Source: Prevotella sp. (GTDB taxonomy: Bacteria > Bacteroidota > Bacteroidia > Bacteroidales > Bacteroidaceae). From it: a stretch of 64,000 nt of DNA. Of the stretch, positions 36,230 through 45,320 are shown piece by piece. The notes beneath the pieces are model-generated. The model was not told the origin of the DNA, did no database searches, and saw only the letters and a program-made list of their open reading frames with translations. Each line of letters opens with the position of its first letter. Position 1 is the first letter of the stretch. A program made the position numbers and the translations under genes. Where the stretch lies: the NCBI GenBank assembly GCA_017847725.1, contig JAGAXW010000032.1:1-64000 (forward strand), written 5' to 3'.

Positions 36230-37035
36230 TGTTTTCCATTTCTCAGTTCCCAGAAAGCCACGGCGGCTGCGGCAGCCACGTTGAGCGAGTCTACACCGTG
36301 CGCCATGGGAATCCTCACCGTATAGTCGGCCTCGCTGATGGTGCGCTGGGGCAGTCCGTCACCCTCCGTCCCCATGATGATGGCCAGTCGCGGCTCCTGC
36401 TTCAGTCGTGGGTCGTCCAGGGCTATCGAGTCGTCGCTCAGCGCCATGGCTGCCGTGCGGAATCCATAGTCGTGCAGTTCCCTCACGGGTCCGTCGAGCC
36501 ATGTCCAGGGCACCAGAAACACGCTGCCCATCGACACCCTCACGGCCCTTCTGTTCAGCGGGTCGCACGAGTCGCGTGTCAGCAGTACCGCGTCGATGCC
36601 CAGTGCTGCTGCCGATCGGAAGATGGCTCCGATGTTGGTGGTGTCGGTGACGGCCTCGATGACGACCACCCGACGGGCGCCGGCCACCACGTCGGCCACG
36701 GCGGGCCGAGGGCGTCGGCGCATGGCGCACAGCACACCGCGTGTCAGCGTATAACCCGTCAGCTGTGCCAGCAGTTCGCGGCTGCCCGTATACACCGGTA
36801 AGTCGTCTGTCAGCCGCCCTATGATGTCGCGGGCGTCGCCCTCGATGTGGCGCCGCTCGCAGAGCAGGGCTGTGGGCTGCCATCCGCTGTCCAGTGCCAC
36901 GCGTATCACTTTCGGACTCTCGGCAATGAAGAGCCCCTTTTCCGGCTCCAGCTCCATGCGCAGCTGTGCTTCTGTCAGGGCGCTAAAAACTTGCAGCCCC
37001 TCTTCCTTTAGGGATGAAATCTCGATAATAGCCAT
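36226..37035 (-). CDS. TrmH/SpoU family RNA 2'-O-methyltransferase
   Basis: A 269-residue SPOUT methyltransferase. After an N-terminal substrate-binding region come the family motifs: TDTTNIGAIFRSAAALG (motif 1), IMGTEGDGLP (motif 2) and VRIPMAHGVDSLNVAAAAAV (motif 3, knot). Such enzymes methylate riboses in rRNA or tRNA with S-adenosylmethionine; the exact target cannot be told from sequence. It is convergent with nhaC. Confidence 0.93.
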   Translation of the reverse strand: MAIIEISSLKEEGLQVFSALTEAQLRMELEPEKGLFIAESPKVIRVALDSGWQPTALLCERRHIEGDARDIIGRLTDDLPVYTGSRELLAQLTGYTLTRGVLCAMRRRPRPAVADVVAGARRVVVIEAVTDTTNIGAIFRSAAALGIDAVLLTRDSCDPLNRRAVRVSMGSVFLVPWTWLDGPVRELHDYGFRTAAMALSDDSIALDDPRLKQEPRLAIIMGTEGDGLPQRTISEADYTVRIPMAHGVDSLNVAAAAAVAFWELRNGKH

Positions 37036-37062
37036 ATTCAGTGTGCAAAATTACAAAAAATA

Positions 37063-37094
37063 TTTGGTTTTTTGCTCACTAATTTGTAACTTTG
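37063..37094 (+). promoter_or_regulatory. Promoter of tRNA-Arg
   Basis: TTTG at 37063-37066, a 20-base spacer, and TAACTTTG at 37087-37094, 12 bases before the tRNA. Confidence 0.7.
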
Positions 37095-37106
37095 CAGCCG
37101 CAAATT

Positions 37107-37180
37107 GGTCTGGTAGCTCAGCTGGATAGAGCAACAGCCTTCTAAGCTGTGGGTCTCGGGTTCGAATCCCGACCGGATCA
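37107..37180 (+). tRNA. tRNA-Arg (anticodon TCT)
   Basis: The acceptor GGTCTGG pairs with CCGGATC (two G-U pairs), and the anticodon stem ACAGC/GCTGT encloses CTTCTAA with anticodon TCT. The T-arm is TCGGGTTCGAATCCCGA. CCA is not encoded. Confidence 0.93.
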
Positions 37181-37189
37181 CGAAAAAGG

Positions 37190-37213
37190 ATGGTCGGCTG
37201 ACCATTCTTTTTT
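37190..37213 (+). terminator. Terminator after tRNA-Arg
   Basis: A short stem ATGGTC/GACCAT with a run of T after it. Its T tract runs into the stop codon of the convergent tex gene. Confidence 0.65.
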
Positions 37214-39422
37214 AGTTCTTCATACCTTTCATGCTGAGCGAGATGCGCTGCCTGCGCAGGTCGACACCGACGACGCGCACCCGGACGTGCTGGTGTAGGC
37301 GGACCACCTGGGTGGGGTCGCTGACGTAGCGGTCGGCCAGTTGTGATATATGGACAAGGCCGTCCTGATGTACGCCGATGTCGACGAAAGCCCCGAAGTT
37401 GGTGATGTTGGTCACGATGCCTGGCAGTTCCATGCCTTCGTGCAGGTCGCCGACGGTCTGTACACGGGCGTCGAACTCAAACGCTTCAATCTGTTCGCGG
37501 GGGTCGCGGCCCGGCTTCTCCAGTTCGTGCATGATGTCGGTAAGCGTGGGCAGGCCGACCTCTGTGCTGACGTAGCGGCTGATGTCAATCATAGCCCGCT
37601 TCTCCGGCTGACTGATAAGGTCGCTGACGGTGCAGTGGCAGTCCTTGGCCATTTGCTCGACGACGGCATAGCGCTCCGGATGCACGGCAGAGTTGTCGAG
37701 TGGATTCGCAGCGCCGGGGATGCGCAGGAATCCGGCACACTGCTGGTAGGCGGCAGGGCCCAGTCGGGCCACCTTCTTCAGCTGGGCCCGGCTGGCGAAG
37801 GCTCCGTTCGCCCGCCGGTAGTCTACGATGTTCTTTGCCAGCACCGGGCCGAGTCCGCTGACGTAGGTCAGCAGGTGCTGCGATGCCGTGTTGAGGTTGA
37901 CGCCCACCAGGTTGACGCAGCTCTCTACCACCTGGTCCAAGGCATGCTTCAGCCTGCTTTGGTCGACGTCGTGCTGATACTGTCCGACGCCGATGCTCTT
38001 CGGGTCGATCTTCACCAGCTCGGCCAGCGGGTCCATTAGTCGCCGGCCGATGCTGACGGCACCGCGCACCGTAACGTCCTCGTCGGGAAACTCGTCGCGT
38101 GCCACCTTGGAGGCACTGTACACGGAGGCTCCGTCCTCGCTGACCACGAAGACCTGGGGCCGTCGGCTCTCCGCATGGTCTGTGCTGGCCGCCCTCGAGT
38201 CGGCTGTCGGTTGGCTGCCGACGACCTCTTCTACTATCTCGCGCGTCTCGCGACTGGCAGTTCCGTTGCCGATGGCGATGGCCTCAATACCATATTGGGC
38301 TATCATCTGTTGGATGTGCACGATGGCCTGCATGCGGTGGTTGACGGGCGGGTGGGGGAAGATGGCTTCGTGGTGCAGCAGATTGCCTTGTGCGTCGAGG
38401 CATACCACCTTGCATCCGGTCCTGAATCCGGGGTCGATGCCCATCACGCGCTTCTGGCCCAGCGGAGCCGAGAGCAGCAGTTGGCGCAGGTTCTCGGCGA
38501 AGACGCGGATGGCCTCGTCGTCGGCTCGCTCCTTGCTCAGCGCCATGAACTCGGTCTCTATCGACGGGAGCAGCAGGCGCTTGTAGCCGTCTTCCACGGC
38601 CTCTTCCAGCAGTCTTCTGCATGCTCTCTCGCCGGGGTGGGGCGCTGGCGGCAGGCTGCGCTTCAGCCGTGCCGTGGCCTCGTCGTCGTCGATGGTGATG
38701 CTGAGGCGCAGCACGCCCTCGGCCTCGCCTCGCCGCATGGCAAGCAGCCGGTGCGACGAGCAGCGCTTCAGCGGCTCCTCCCAGTCGAAGTAGTCGCTGT
38801 ATTTCTGCGCCTCGTCCGTATCCTTCTTGTTTTTTACTACGCGCGAGGTGATGAGCGCCTCGCGCCGGAAAGCCGAGCGCACCAGGTTCCGGTTATGCTC
38901 GTCCTCGCTGATTTGTTCGGCGATGATGTCCTGTGCGCCGCGGAGGGCGGCAGCCGTGTCGACAGGAGCGCCACCGGCCACCACGAAGCGGCGTGCCGCC
39001 TGCTCGGGATGCTGTTCGCGCTGCATGAGCAGCAGCGTGGCCAGCGGCTCCAGTCCCTGCTCGCGTGCCACTTGTGCCCGTGTGCGCCGTTTGGGCTTGT
39101 AGGGCAGGTAGATGTCTTCCAGCACCGTGCTGTCCCAGCAGTCGTCGATGCGCTGCCGCAGTGCGTCGGTCATCTTTTCCAGTTCTGTGATGGTCTTGAC
39201 GACGGTCTCCTTGCGCTTGGCTATCTCCTTGAGTTGCTCGGCGCGGTCGCTGATGGCCGTAATCTGCACCTCGTCGAGCCCTCCCGTGCGCTCTTTGCGA
39301 TAGCGGGAGATAAAGGGGATGGTACATCCCTCGTCGAGCAACTTGAGGGTGTTCTCGACGGCGTGTTCCGACAGGTGCAGTTCACCGGCAATCAGTTGGG
39401 TGAATATCTTCAGATGTTGCAT
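37212..39422 (-). CDS. tex: Tex-like RNA-binding transcription accessory protein
   Basis: A 736-residue protein of the Tex/YhgF family. The N-terminal region has TIPFISRYRKERTGGLDE, followed by the YqgF RNase H-like fold (MGIDPGFRTGCKVVCLDAQG), helix-hairpin-helix segments (VSGLGPVLAKNIVDYR), and a C-terminal S1 domain (GIVTNITNFGAFVDIGVHQ). It binds nucleic acids and supports transcription or stress fitness in other bacteria. The insertion around residues 400-430 is a little longer than usual. It follows a small membrane-protein gene by 40 bases. Confidence 0.94.
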   Translation of the reverse strand: MQHLKIFTQLIAGELHLSEHAVENTLKLLDEGCTIPFISRYRKERTGGLDEVQITAISDRAEQLKEIAKRKETVVKTITELEKMTDALRQRIDDCWDSTVLEDIYLPYKPKRRTRAQVAREQGLEPLATLLLMQREQHPEQAARRFVVAGGAPVDTAAALRGAQDIIAEQISEDEHNRNLVRSAFRREALITSRVVKNKKDTDEAQKYSDYFDWEEPLKRCSSHRLLAMRRGEAEGVLRLSITIDDDEATARLKRSLPPAPHPGERACRRLLEEAVEDGYKRLLLPSIETEFMALSKERADDEAIRVFAENLRQLLLSAPLGQKRVMGIDPGFRTGCKVVCLDAQGNLLHHEAIFPHPPVNHRMQAIVHIQQMIAQYGIEAIAIGNGTASRETREIVEEVVGSQPTADSRAASTDHAESRRPQVFVVSEDGASVYSASKVARDEFPDEDVTVRGAVSIGRRLMDPLAELVKIDPKSIGVGQYQHDVDQSRLKHALDQVVESCVNLVGVNLNTASQHLLTYVSGLGPVLAKNIVDYRRANGAFASRAQLKKVARLGPAAYQQCAGFLRIPGAANPLDNSAVHPERYAVVEQMAKDCHCTVSDLISQPEKRAMIDISRYVSTEVGLPTLTDIMHELEKPGRDPREQIEAFEFDARVQTVGDLHEGMELPGIVTNITNFGAFVDIGVHQDGLVHISQLADRYVSDPTQVVRLHQHVRVRVVGVDLRRQRISLSMKGMKN

Positions 39423-39462
39423 GTCAGTAGAGTTGTTTGCTATGTGTGTTGCGGTGCTGACT

Positions 39463-39642
39463 TCAGTCGTTGCTGGCGTGCTTGATGGCTTGCACGTGCA
39501 CGACGATGCCGCCCGCTATCAGCAGCAGTCCGGTGAGCAGCAGTGCATTGCTGCTCCTGAGGGCCGCCAGTCGGGTGACCGCCAGGGTCAGGGTGCCCAC
39601 GACAATCATGGCGACACCGATGTAGGGTCTTATCTGCTTCAT
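39463..39642 (-). CDS. Small two-helix membrane protein
   Basis: A 59-residue protein with two membrane helices (about 6-22 and 30-48) and a short charged C-terminus ([11 protein letters not shown]). Start chosen at 39642; the upstream extension is not conserved-looking and overlaps the promoter region. It lies upstream of tex on the same strand, probably in one transcript. No function is recognised. Confidence 0.6.
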   Translation of the reverse strand: MKQIRPYIGVAMIVVGTLTLAVTRLAALRSSNALLLTGLLLIAGGIVVHVQAIKHASND

Positions 39643-39764
39643 GGAGGAGTATAATTTGCGGCAAAGATACGCCTTTTTCGCCAAATTGCCAAGTTTTCAG
39701 GCTTTTTTGCACAAAAATATGCAGAAAAATCAGACTAACCCTTGGCTATGTCGCTGAAAAATCG

Positions 39765-39772
39765 TACCTTTG
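39765..39772 (+). promoter_or_regulatory. -7 box of the rpsF-rpsR-rplI operon
   Basis: TACCTTTG, 46 bases before rpsF. Confidence 0.6.
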
Positions 39773-39818
39773 CACCCGCAAATTGCAAAAACAATATTTA
39801 TTTTATTTATTAACAAGT

Positions 39819-40163
39819 ATGAATCAATACGAAACCGTTTTCATTTTGACTCCCGTTTTGTCTGATGAACAGATGAAGGAAGCGGTCGCTAAATTCAAGA
39901 AAGTGCTCACCGACAAGGGCGCCGAGATTCTGAATGAGGAGATCTGGGGACTGAAGAAGATGGCTTACGCTATCCAGAAGAAGTCTACCGGCTTCTATTG
40001 CTTGCTGGAGTTCAAGGCTGAGCCGTCAGTGATTAACACGCTGGAGACAGCCTTCCGTCGCGACGAGAAGGTAATCCGCTTCCAGACCGTCAAGCTCGAC
40101 AAGCACGCCGTCGAGTATGCCGAGAAGCGTCGTAACAAACAGGCTAAAAAAGAGGAGGCTTAA
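39819..40163 (+). CDS. rpsF: 30S ribosomal protein S6
   Basis: A 114-residue protein. [18 protein letters not shown] and [22 protein letters not shown] match S6, including the KKMAY motif. It binds S18 and 16S rRNA in the central domain platform. Start chosen at 39819, since the upstream in-frame ATG gives a hydrophobic non-family extension. First gene of a three-gene ribosomal operon. Confidence 0.96.
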   Translation: MNQYETVFILTPVLSDEQMKEAVAKFKKVLTDKGAEILNEEIWGLKKMAYAIQKKSTGFYCLLEFKAEPSVINTLETAFRRDEKVIRFQTVKLDKHAVEYAEKRRNKQAKKEEA

Positions 40164-40166
40164 ACT

Positions 40167-40433
40167 ATGGCACAAGAATCAGAAATTCGCTATTTGAACG
40201 CTCCTTCTATCGACACGAAGAAGAAGAAGTATTGCCGCTTCAAGAAGAGTGGTATCAAGTATATCGACTACAAGGATCCCGAGTTCCTCAAGAAGTTCCT
40301 GAACGAGCAGGGTAAGATTCTTCCCCGCCGCATCACGGGCACTTCTCTGAAGTACCAGCGCCGCGTGGCTCAGGCTGTCAAGCGTGCCCGCCAGATCGCT
40401 CTGCTGCCTTACGTAACTGACATGATGAAGTAA
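40167..40433 (+). CDS. rpsR: 30S ribosomal protein S18
   Basis: An 88-residue basic protein. [19 protein letters not shown] and [17 protein letters not shown] are the S18 signatures. It is 3 bases downstream of its partner rpsF. Confidence 0.97.
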   Translation: MAQESEIRYLNAPSIDTKKKKYCRFKKSGIKYIDYKDPEFLKKFLNEQGKILPRRITGTSLKYQRRVAQAVKRARQIALLPYVTDMMK

Positions 40434-40451
40434 ATCAAGGAGGACGCAAGA

Positions 40452-40982
40452 ATGGAAATTATACTGAAAGAAGATATTATCGGACTGGGATATAAGAACG
40501 ATATCGTCAATGTGAAGTCGGGCTATGGCCGTAACTACCTCATCCCCCAGGGCAAGGGTGTCATCGCTTCTCCTTCTGCCAAGAAGGTGCTCGCTGAGAA
40601 CCTGAAGCAGCAGGCCCACAAGCTGGCTGCCCTGAAGGCAGAGGCTGAGAAGAAGGCCGAGGCCATCAAGGATGTTGCCCTCTGCATCGCCGCCAAGGTG
40701 AGCGCCACGGGTCAGCTCTACGGTTCTGTAGGTGTCAACCAGGTTTCTGAGGAACTGAAGAAGCTGGGTCACGACATCGACCGCAAGATTATCACCATGA
40801 AGGAGGCCAAGACCGTTGGCGACTTTGTCGCTCTGGTACACTTCCACAAGGAGGTTACCGTCGAGGTTCCTGTCAAGGTGGTTGCCGAGAATGCTCCCGC
40901 TCAGGAGAAGGCTGAGGCTCCCGTTGAGGAGGCTCCCGCAGCTGTAGAGGCTCCTGCTGAGGAAGCTGCTGCTGAAGAATAA
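40452..40982 (+). CDS. rplI: 50S ribosomal protein L9
   Basis: A 176-residue protein. The N-terminal L9 domain reads MEIILKEDIIGLGYKND and VKSGYGRNYLIPQG, then the long connecting helix and C-terminal domain. It ends in an extra Ala/Glu/Pro-rich acidic tail of about 28 residues beyond the usual length of near 148. Last gene of the operon, followed by a terminator. Confidence 0.96.
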   Translation: MEIILKEDIIGLGYKNDIVNVKSGYGRNYLIPQGKGVIASPSAKKVLAENLKQQAHKLAALKAEAEKKAEAIKDVALCIAAKVSATGQLYGSVGVNQVSEELKKLGHDIDRKIITMKEAKTVGDFVALVHFHKEVTVEVPVKVVAENAPAQEKAEAPVEEAPAAVEAPAEEAAAEE

Positions 40983-41018
40983 GCTGTAAGGCAAATCATC
41001 ATATTTAATAACTGCGAT

Positions 41019-41052
41019 AGTCCCGCTTGTCACTGGCAGGCGGGACTTCTTT
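41019..41052 (+). terminator. Terminator after rplI
   Basis: The 8-bp stem AGTCCCGC/GCGGGACT is followed by TCTTTG. Confidence 0.7.
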
Positions 41053-41082
41053 GTGGGATGCCCGGCAGGGCCATACGCACAC

Positions 41083-41111
41083 AAAAAAACCGTCGGATTC
41101 ACATCCGGCGG
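41083..41111 (-). terminator. Terminator of the small lipoprotein gene
   Basis: On the minus strand the stem CCGCCGGAT/ATCCGACGG is followed by seven T, 30 bases after the stop codon. Confidence 0.85.
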
Positions 41112-41140
41112 TCGATTCTCTCAATTTGAGTTCGTACTGA

Positions 41141-41323
41141 TTACTTCTGAGCAGCAGCGCTGTCAACAACAGCAGTATCAGCAACAGTGGTGTCAACAAC
41201 CTCAGCGCTATCAACAACAGCGATAGAGTCTGAATCAACAGCCTCAGCCTGAGCGGTCTTGTTACCACAAGAAGCGAAAGAGATAGCTGCAACAGCAACG
41301 AACATAAATACTAATTTTTTCAT
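41141..41323 (-). CDS. Small low-complexity lipoprotein
   Basis: A 60-residue protein. A lipoprotein signal (MKKLVFMFVAVAAISFASC, Cys 19) is followed by a short tail made mostly of Val, Asp, Ser, Thr and Ala (repeating VDS/VDT units). It has a clear promoter and terminator of its own, so it is expressed as a single gene. Such tiny acidic lipoproteins are common in Bacteroidales; no function is known to me. Confidence 0.75.
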   Translation of the reverse strand: MKKLVFMFVAVAAISFASCGNKTAQAEAVDSDSIAVVDSAEVVDTTVADTAVVDSAAAQK

Positions 41324-41375
41324 TTTTCTAAGCTTTTAAAATCTGTAAAACAATCATTTGTTTATTAAAACGATG

Positions 41376-41383
41376 CAAAGTTA
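41376..41383 (-). promoter_or_regulatory. -7 box for the small lipoprotein gene
   Basis: TAACTTTG on the minus strand, leaving a leader of about 45-50 bases. Confidence 0.6.
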
Positions 41384-41552
41384 GGCATTTTTTCAATACG
41401 TTGTATCTTTTTTTGTGCTTTTTTTTTGGTCTTTTTTGTAACTTTTTTGCAATCAACTGAAAATCAACCGTTTACGAAATGTTAAAATTCGGGTCAGTTT
41501 TACACCCAATTGAATAAATGCAAAAAATGGGGCAAAAACCATAATTATTTCG

Positions 41553-41560
41553 TAACTTTG
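41553..41560 (+). promoter_or_regulatory. -7 box for mtaB
   Basis: TAACTTTG, 44 bases before the ATG. The rest of the 280-base gap is AT-rich with no other feature. Confidence 0.6.
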
Positions 41561-41604
41561 CAGCGAAAATAGAATACACCTTATTATAATATATTCGTGC
41601 GCGT

Positions 41605-42939
41605 ATGATAGCGACGTCAGTTTTCCAGGGCAAGAAAGCAGCGTATTATACACTGGGCTGCAAGCTGAACTTCTCGGAGACTTCCACCTTCGGGCAGATG
41701 CTCAGCGAACTGGGCGTGCAGCCCGTCCAGAAGGGCGAGCGTGCCGACCTCTGCCTAATCAACACCTGTTCGGTGACCGAGGTGGCCGACCACAAGTGCC
41801 GGCAGGCCATCCATCGCATGGTTCGCCAGCACCCGGGGGCCTTTGTTGTCGTCACGGGATGCTATGCGCAGCTCAAGCCCGAGACGGTGAGCCACATCGA
41901 CGGAGTCAACCTCGTGCTGGGCTCCAACGAGAAGGCACGGCTGGTACAATACCTCTCCGACGCCTGGAGCCAGGGGGCCAAGCACCAGTTCTTCACGCAG
42001 AAGACCAAGGACATTACCACCTTTGCGCCCAGCTGCTCGCGTGGCAACCGCACCCGCTACTTCCTGAAGGTACAGGACGGCTGCGACTACTTCTGCACCT
42101 ACTGCACCATACCCTATGCCCGCGGCTTTAGCCGCAACCCTTCCATCGCGTCGCTGGTGGCCCAGGCCGGGGATGCAGCCCGTGAGGGTGGCAAGGAAAT
42201 TGTGCTCACTGGTGTCAACATCGGTGACTTCGGCAAGACCACCGGCGAGCGCTTCGTCGACCTGGTGCGCGCCCTCGATGGCGTGGAGGGCATCAGCCGC
42301 TATCGCATCAGCAGTCTCGAGCCCGATCTGCTCAGCGACGAGCTCATCGACTACTGTGCCCACAGCCGCGCCTTCATGCCCCATTTCCATATCCCCCTGC
42401 AGAGTGGCAGCGACACCGTGCTGAAACTGATGCACCGCCACTACGACCGGCAGCTCTTCGCCGACAAGATAGCCTATGTCAGGGCGGTCATGCCCGATGC
42501 CTTCATCGGGGTCGACGTGATGGTTGGTTGCAGGGGCGAGACACCCGAGTGTTTCGAGGAGACCTACGACTTCCTGTCGCAGCTCGACGTCACCCAGTTG
42601 CACGTCTTCCCCTATTCGGAGCGCCCCGGCACGTCGGCTCTCCATATCCCGTACGTCGTCAGCGACGCAGACAAGCGCCAGCGCAGTCAGCGCCTGCTGG
42701 CCCTCTCCGACGAGAAGACCCATGCCTTCTACCGCCGCTATGTCGGCAGCGTCGCTGAGGTGCTCTTCGAGCGTGCCCCCCGCGGCAAGTCCATGCACGG
42801 CTTCACCCGCAACTACATCCGCGTCGAGCTCCCTGCCTCCGAGGCCCGCGAGGAGTACGACAACCAGCTGATGACGGTCCGTCTCGGCGATTTCAATCAC
42901 GACCAAACTGCCTTGCACATAAAAGAATGGATAAAGTAG
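41605..42939 (+). CDS. mtaB: tRNA t6A37 methylthiotransferase
   Basis: A 444-residue radical SAM enzyme that adds methylthio to t6A at tRNA position 37. The N-terminal UPF0004 domain has YTLGCKLNFSET and INTCSVTEVADHKCRQ with the auxiliary cluster cysteines. The radical SAM motif is GCDYFCTYCTIPYARG, and a TRAM-like C-terminal domain follows. The TLGCKLN start and CTYCTIP motif fit MtaB better than MiaB (CxxC variants) or RimO. It overlaps the following glycosyltransferase gene by 13 bases. Confidence 0.92.
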   Translation: MIATSVFQGKKAAYYTLGCKLNFSETSTFGQMLSELGVQPVQKGERADLCLINTCSVTEVADHKCRQAIHRMVRQHPGAFVVVTGCYAQLKPETVSHIDGVNLVLGSNEKARLVQYLSDAWSQGAKHQFFTQKTKDITTFAPSCSRGNRTRYFLKVQDGCDYFCTYCTIPYARGFSRNPSIASLVAQAGDAAREGGKEIVLTGVNIGDFGKTTGERFVDLVRALDGVEGISRYRISSLEPDLLSDELIDYCAHSRAFMPHFHIPLQSGSDTVLKLMHRHYDRQLFADKIAYVRAVMPDAFIGVDVMVGCRGETPECFEETYDFLSQLDVTQLHVFPYSERPGTSALHIPYVVSDADKRQRSQRLLALSDEKTHAFYRRYVGSVAEVLFERAPRGKSMHGFTRNYIRVELPASEAREEYDNQLMTVRLGDFNHDQTALHIKEWIK

Positions 42940-43946
42940 CCATTGTCATCCTCAACTGGAACGGGGCACGCATGCTCAACCAGTACCTGCCCAGCGTTCT
43001 CAACTACTCGCATAGCGAAGCCGCCGTATATGTTGCTGATAACGCGTCGACCGACAACTCCCTGGACCTGCTGCACGACAAGTTCCCCGAGTGCCGTGTC
43101 ATCACGCTCGACCGTAACTGGGGCTTTGCCGAAGGCTATAATCAGGCCCTCCGCCAGATTGATGCCGAATACTACGTGCTGCTCAACAGCGATATCGAAG
43201 TCACCCACCACTGGCTCACCCCTCTCGTCGAACTGATGGATGTGCACCCCGAGATAGCCGCCTGCCAGCCCAAACTGCTCTCCATGGCCGACCGCGACAG
43301 CTTCGAGTATGCCGGGGCGAGTGGGGGATACCTCGACCGCTACGGCTACCCCTTCTGCCGTGGGCGCATCTTTCAGACCGTCGAGCGCGACAACGGCCAG
43401 TACGACTATGCCACCGAAATCCTCTGGGCCACCGGTGCTGCCCTCATGATCCGCTCCAAAGACTATTGGGACTGTGGCGGGCTCGACGGCCGCTTCTTTG
43501 CCCACAACGAGGAGATAGACCTCTGCTGGCGACTGCGCATCCGCGGCCGTAAGGTCTACTGCATCCCCGAGTCACAGGTCTACCATGTCGGTGGCGGCAC
43601 GCTGCCCAAGTCGAACCCGATGAAGACATTCCTCAATTTCCGCAACAACCTGACCATGCTGTATAAGTGCCTGCCCGACGACGAGCTGCGCCATGTCATG
43701 TGCTGGCGGTGGCTGCTCGACTACGTCGCAGCATGGCAGATGCTCCTCCTCGGTCACAGCTGGGGCGACTTCTGTGCCGTCTTCAGGGCGCGCCGCGCCT
43801 TTGCCCGCTGGCGGAAAGACTTTGCCGACGACCGTCGCCGCATCCAGGCCTCGCGTGTCGACAGAAAAATACCAGAGCAGCGGTCGTTCTCCGTGCTCTG
43901 GCAGTATTATGTGCGGGGGCGTAAGACGTTCGATGCCCTGCCCTGA
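42927..43946 (+). CDS. Family 2 glycosyltransferase (WbbL-like)
   Basis: A 339-residue GT2 enzyme. VAIVILNWNGARML, ADNASTDNS and LNSDIEV (DxD-type SD) are typical of the rhamnosyltransferase-like GT2 group. GLDGRFFAHNEEIDLCWRLR gives the acceptor-side ED motif. The C-terminal third is membrane-associated without clear helices. The sugar and acceptor are not predictable. The gene overlaps mtaB by 13 bases but shares no obvious pathway with it. Confidence 0.9.
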   Translation: MDKVAIVILNWNGARMLNQYLPSVLNYSHSEAAVYVADNASTDNSLDLLHDKFPECRVITLDRNWGFAEGYNQALRQIDAEYYVLLNSDIEVTHHWLTPLVELMDVHPEIAACQPKLLSMADRDSFEYAGASGGYLDRYGYPFCRGRIFQTVERDNGQYDYATEILWATGAALMIRSKDYWDCGGLDGRFFAHNEEIDLCWRLRIRGRKVYCIPESQVYHVGGGTLPKSNPMKTFLNFRNNLTMLYKCLPDDELRHVMCWRWLLDYVAAWQMLLLGHSWGDFCAVFRARRAFARWRKDFADDRRRIQASRVDRKIPEQRSFSVLWQYYVRGRKTFDALP

Positions 43947-43949
43947 TGC

Positions 43950-45176
43950 TTATTCCTTGACGCTCACCACGACGGGCTGCTCCAGTTCGCGCTTCCACGC
44001 CTTTAGGTAGTCAAACCACTCTTTTGCCGAGTGATATCCGAAGGTCTCGTTGTCCGACCCGAAGGTGATATAGTAGTTCAGCGCCTTGTCTTGCGTGGCC
44101 ACCACATACGGGTAGTTGTCCTTGTTGGCCGGCAATTCGCTCACCACGTACTGTGCCGGCAGGCAGATGCCCAGTCCCACGGTCTCGCGCTTATGTCCTA
44201 CGGAGTCCTTTGCCGATACGGGCCAGTCGGTACCCCAGCAGCCGCGCAGTCCTTTGCCGTCGCTGTATGCTTCCGAATTCTTCACGTTGATGAGGCCCGT
44301 GGCAAACTGGTAGTCCTTTGCCGGCCGGTCGAAGCGGATGTCCACCTGCACGTCGCGGCGTCCGGCATACAACTTGTAGAACGTGTGCATGGTGATGCGC
44401 TGGTCGTTGCACGGTGTCTTCCAACCCTCGTCGACAACCTCCACGATGGTGCGCAGCGGGCCGCGGCTCACGATGCGCAGGGTGCGGTGGTCGACGTCCG
44501 TCAGCATCTGCGGCGCCTTGCCGTCCCATCCGCGCAGGGCCCCGGCACCAAAGGTGTTGCCCACCCACAGCACGTCGTCGCCAAATCCGGCATCCTTCTG
44601 CTGTTGGTCGGGATAGAACTGCGTCTGCTTCAGTTCCAGTCCCTTACGGTATTTACCATAGGTGTCCACCGTCTGCCGGTGGTCGAAATAGATGCGGTAG
44701 GCCACCAGCTCGTTCTCAAAGGCCGGTCCGTGGTGGTGCAGCATCCAGTACGGATTCGTACCGTTGTCTACCGTCAGGCTGCTGATGTATAGGTCTTGCT
44801 TGTTGCTGCTCTTAATCTTTTTGTTGGTCAGCATCATGTCGGCATAGACCTTTGGCTCGTAGCTGCGGGGTGTTCCCGTGGGGGCCAGTGCCACGCTGAA
44901 AGTCTTCTTGCCCTTCTTCTCGAAGTCCGTGAGAAAGCAAAGTTCGTCGTAGCAGCCGTCGCCATCGGTATCGTCCAGTTGTGAGGCTATCTCCTGACCG
45001 TTCAGGGTCACCAGGGCCGACTTCACCTCGAATCCCATTGTGCACAGGTCGATGACCACCGGCTGCGCCGTCCGTTCGCTTTTGGTCGTGTTGGCGACCT
45101 CCACCTGTAGTGTTTTCTGTGCCAGCGCCCAGGGACTGATGAGTGCCAGTAGCGCCAAAGAAATCGTTCTTCTCAT
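43950..45176 (-). CDS. DUF4861 family exported protein
   Basis: A 408-residue protein with a cleavable signal peptide (about 1-19). The body matches my memory of DUF4861: DGDGCYDELCFLTDF near the start, WMLHHHGPAFENELVAYRIYFDHR in the middle (given in part as HHHGPAFENE), and FGADALRGWDG-like repeats. Members often lie in polysaccharide-use loci near unsaturated uronyl hydrolases, but none is here. The activity is unknown to me. It is single, with promoter TATTTTTG upstream. Confidence 0.68.
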   Translation of the reverse strand: MRRTISLALLALISPWALAQKTLQVEVANTTKSERTAQPVVIDLCTMGFEVKSALVTLNGQEIASQLDDTDGDGCYDELCFLTDFEKKGKKTFSVALAPTGTPRSYEPKVYADMMLTNKKIKSSNKQDLYISSLTVDNGTNPYWMLHHHGPAFENELVAYRIYFDHRQTVDTYGKYRKGLELKQTQFYPDQQQKDAGFGDDVLWVGNTFGAGALRGWDGKAPQMLTDVDHRTLRIVSRGPLRTIVEVVDEGWKTPCNDQRITMHTFYKLYAGRRDVQVDIRFDRPAKDYQFATGLINVKNSEAYSDGKGLRGCWGTDWPVSAKDSVGHKRETVGLGICLPAQYVVSELPANKDNYPYVVATQDKALNYYITFGSDNETFGYHSAKEWFDYLKAWKRELEQPVVVSVKE

Positions 45177-45199
45177 TTTTTATTCAGATTAGTTTCTTA

Positions 45200-45207
45200 C
45201 AAAAATA
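45200..45207 (-). promoter_or_regulatory. -7 box for the DUF4861 gene
   Basis: TATTTTTG on the minus strand, 23 bases before the ATG. Confidence 0.5.
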
Positions 45208-45246
45208 CGGAATTTTGCCTTGTTTTTAATCTTTTTTTGATTTTAA

Positions 45247-45278
45247 TTTGGTTTTTACAATATTTTTTAGTAATTTTG
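45247..45278 (+). promoter_or_regulatory. Promoter of gldB
   Basis: TTTG at 45247-45250, a 20-base spacer, and TAATTTTG at 45271-45278. Transcription would start near 45285, which rules out the upstream in-frame TTG start of gldB. Confidence 0.65.
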
Positions 45279-45320
45279 CGGTTGAATTTAACAATAATTC
45301 ATCATCAGTTGTTTCCAATA

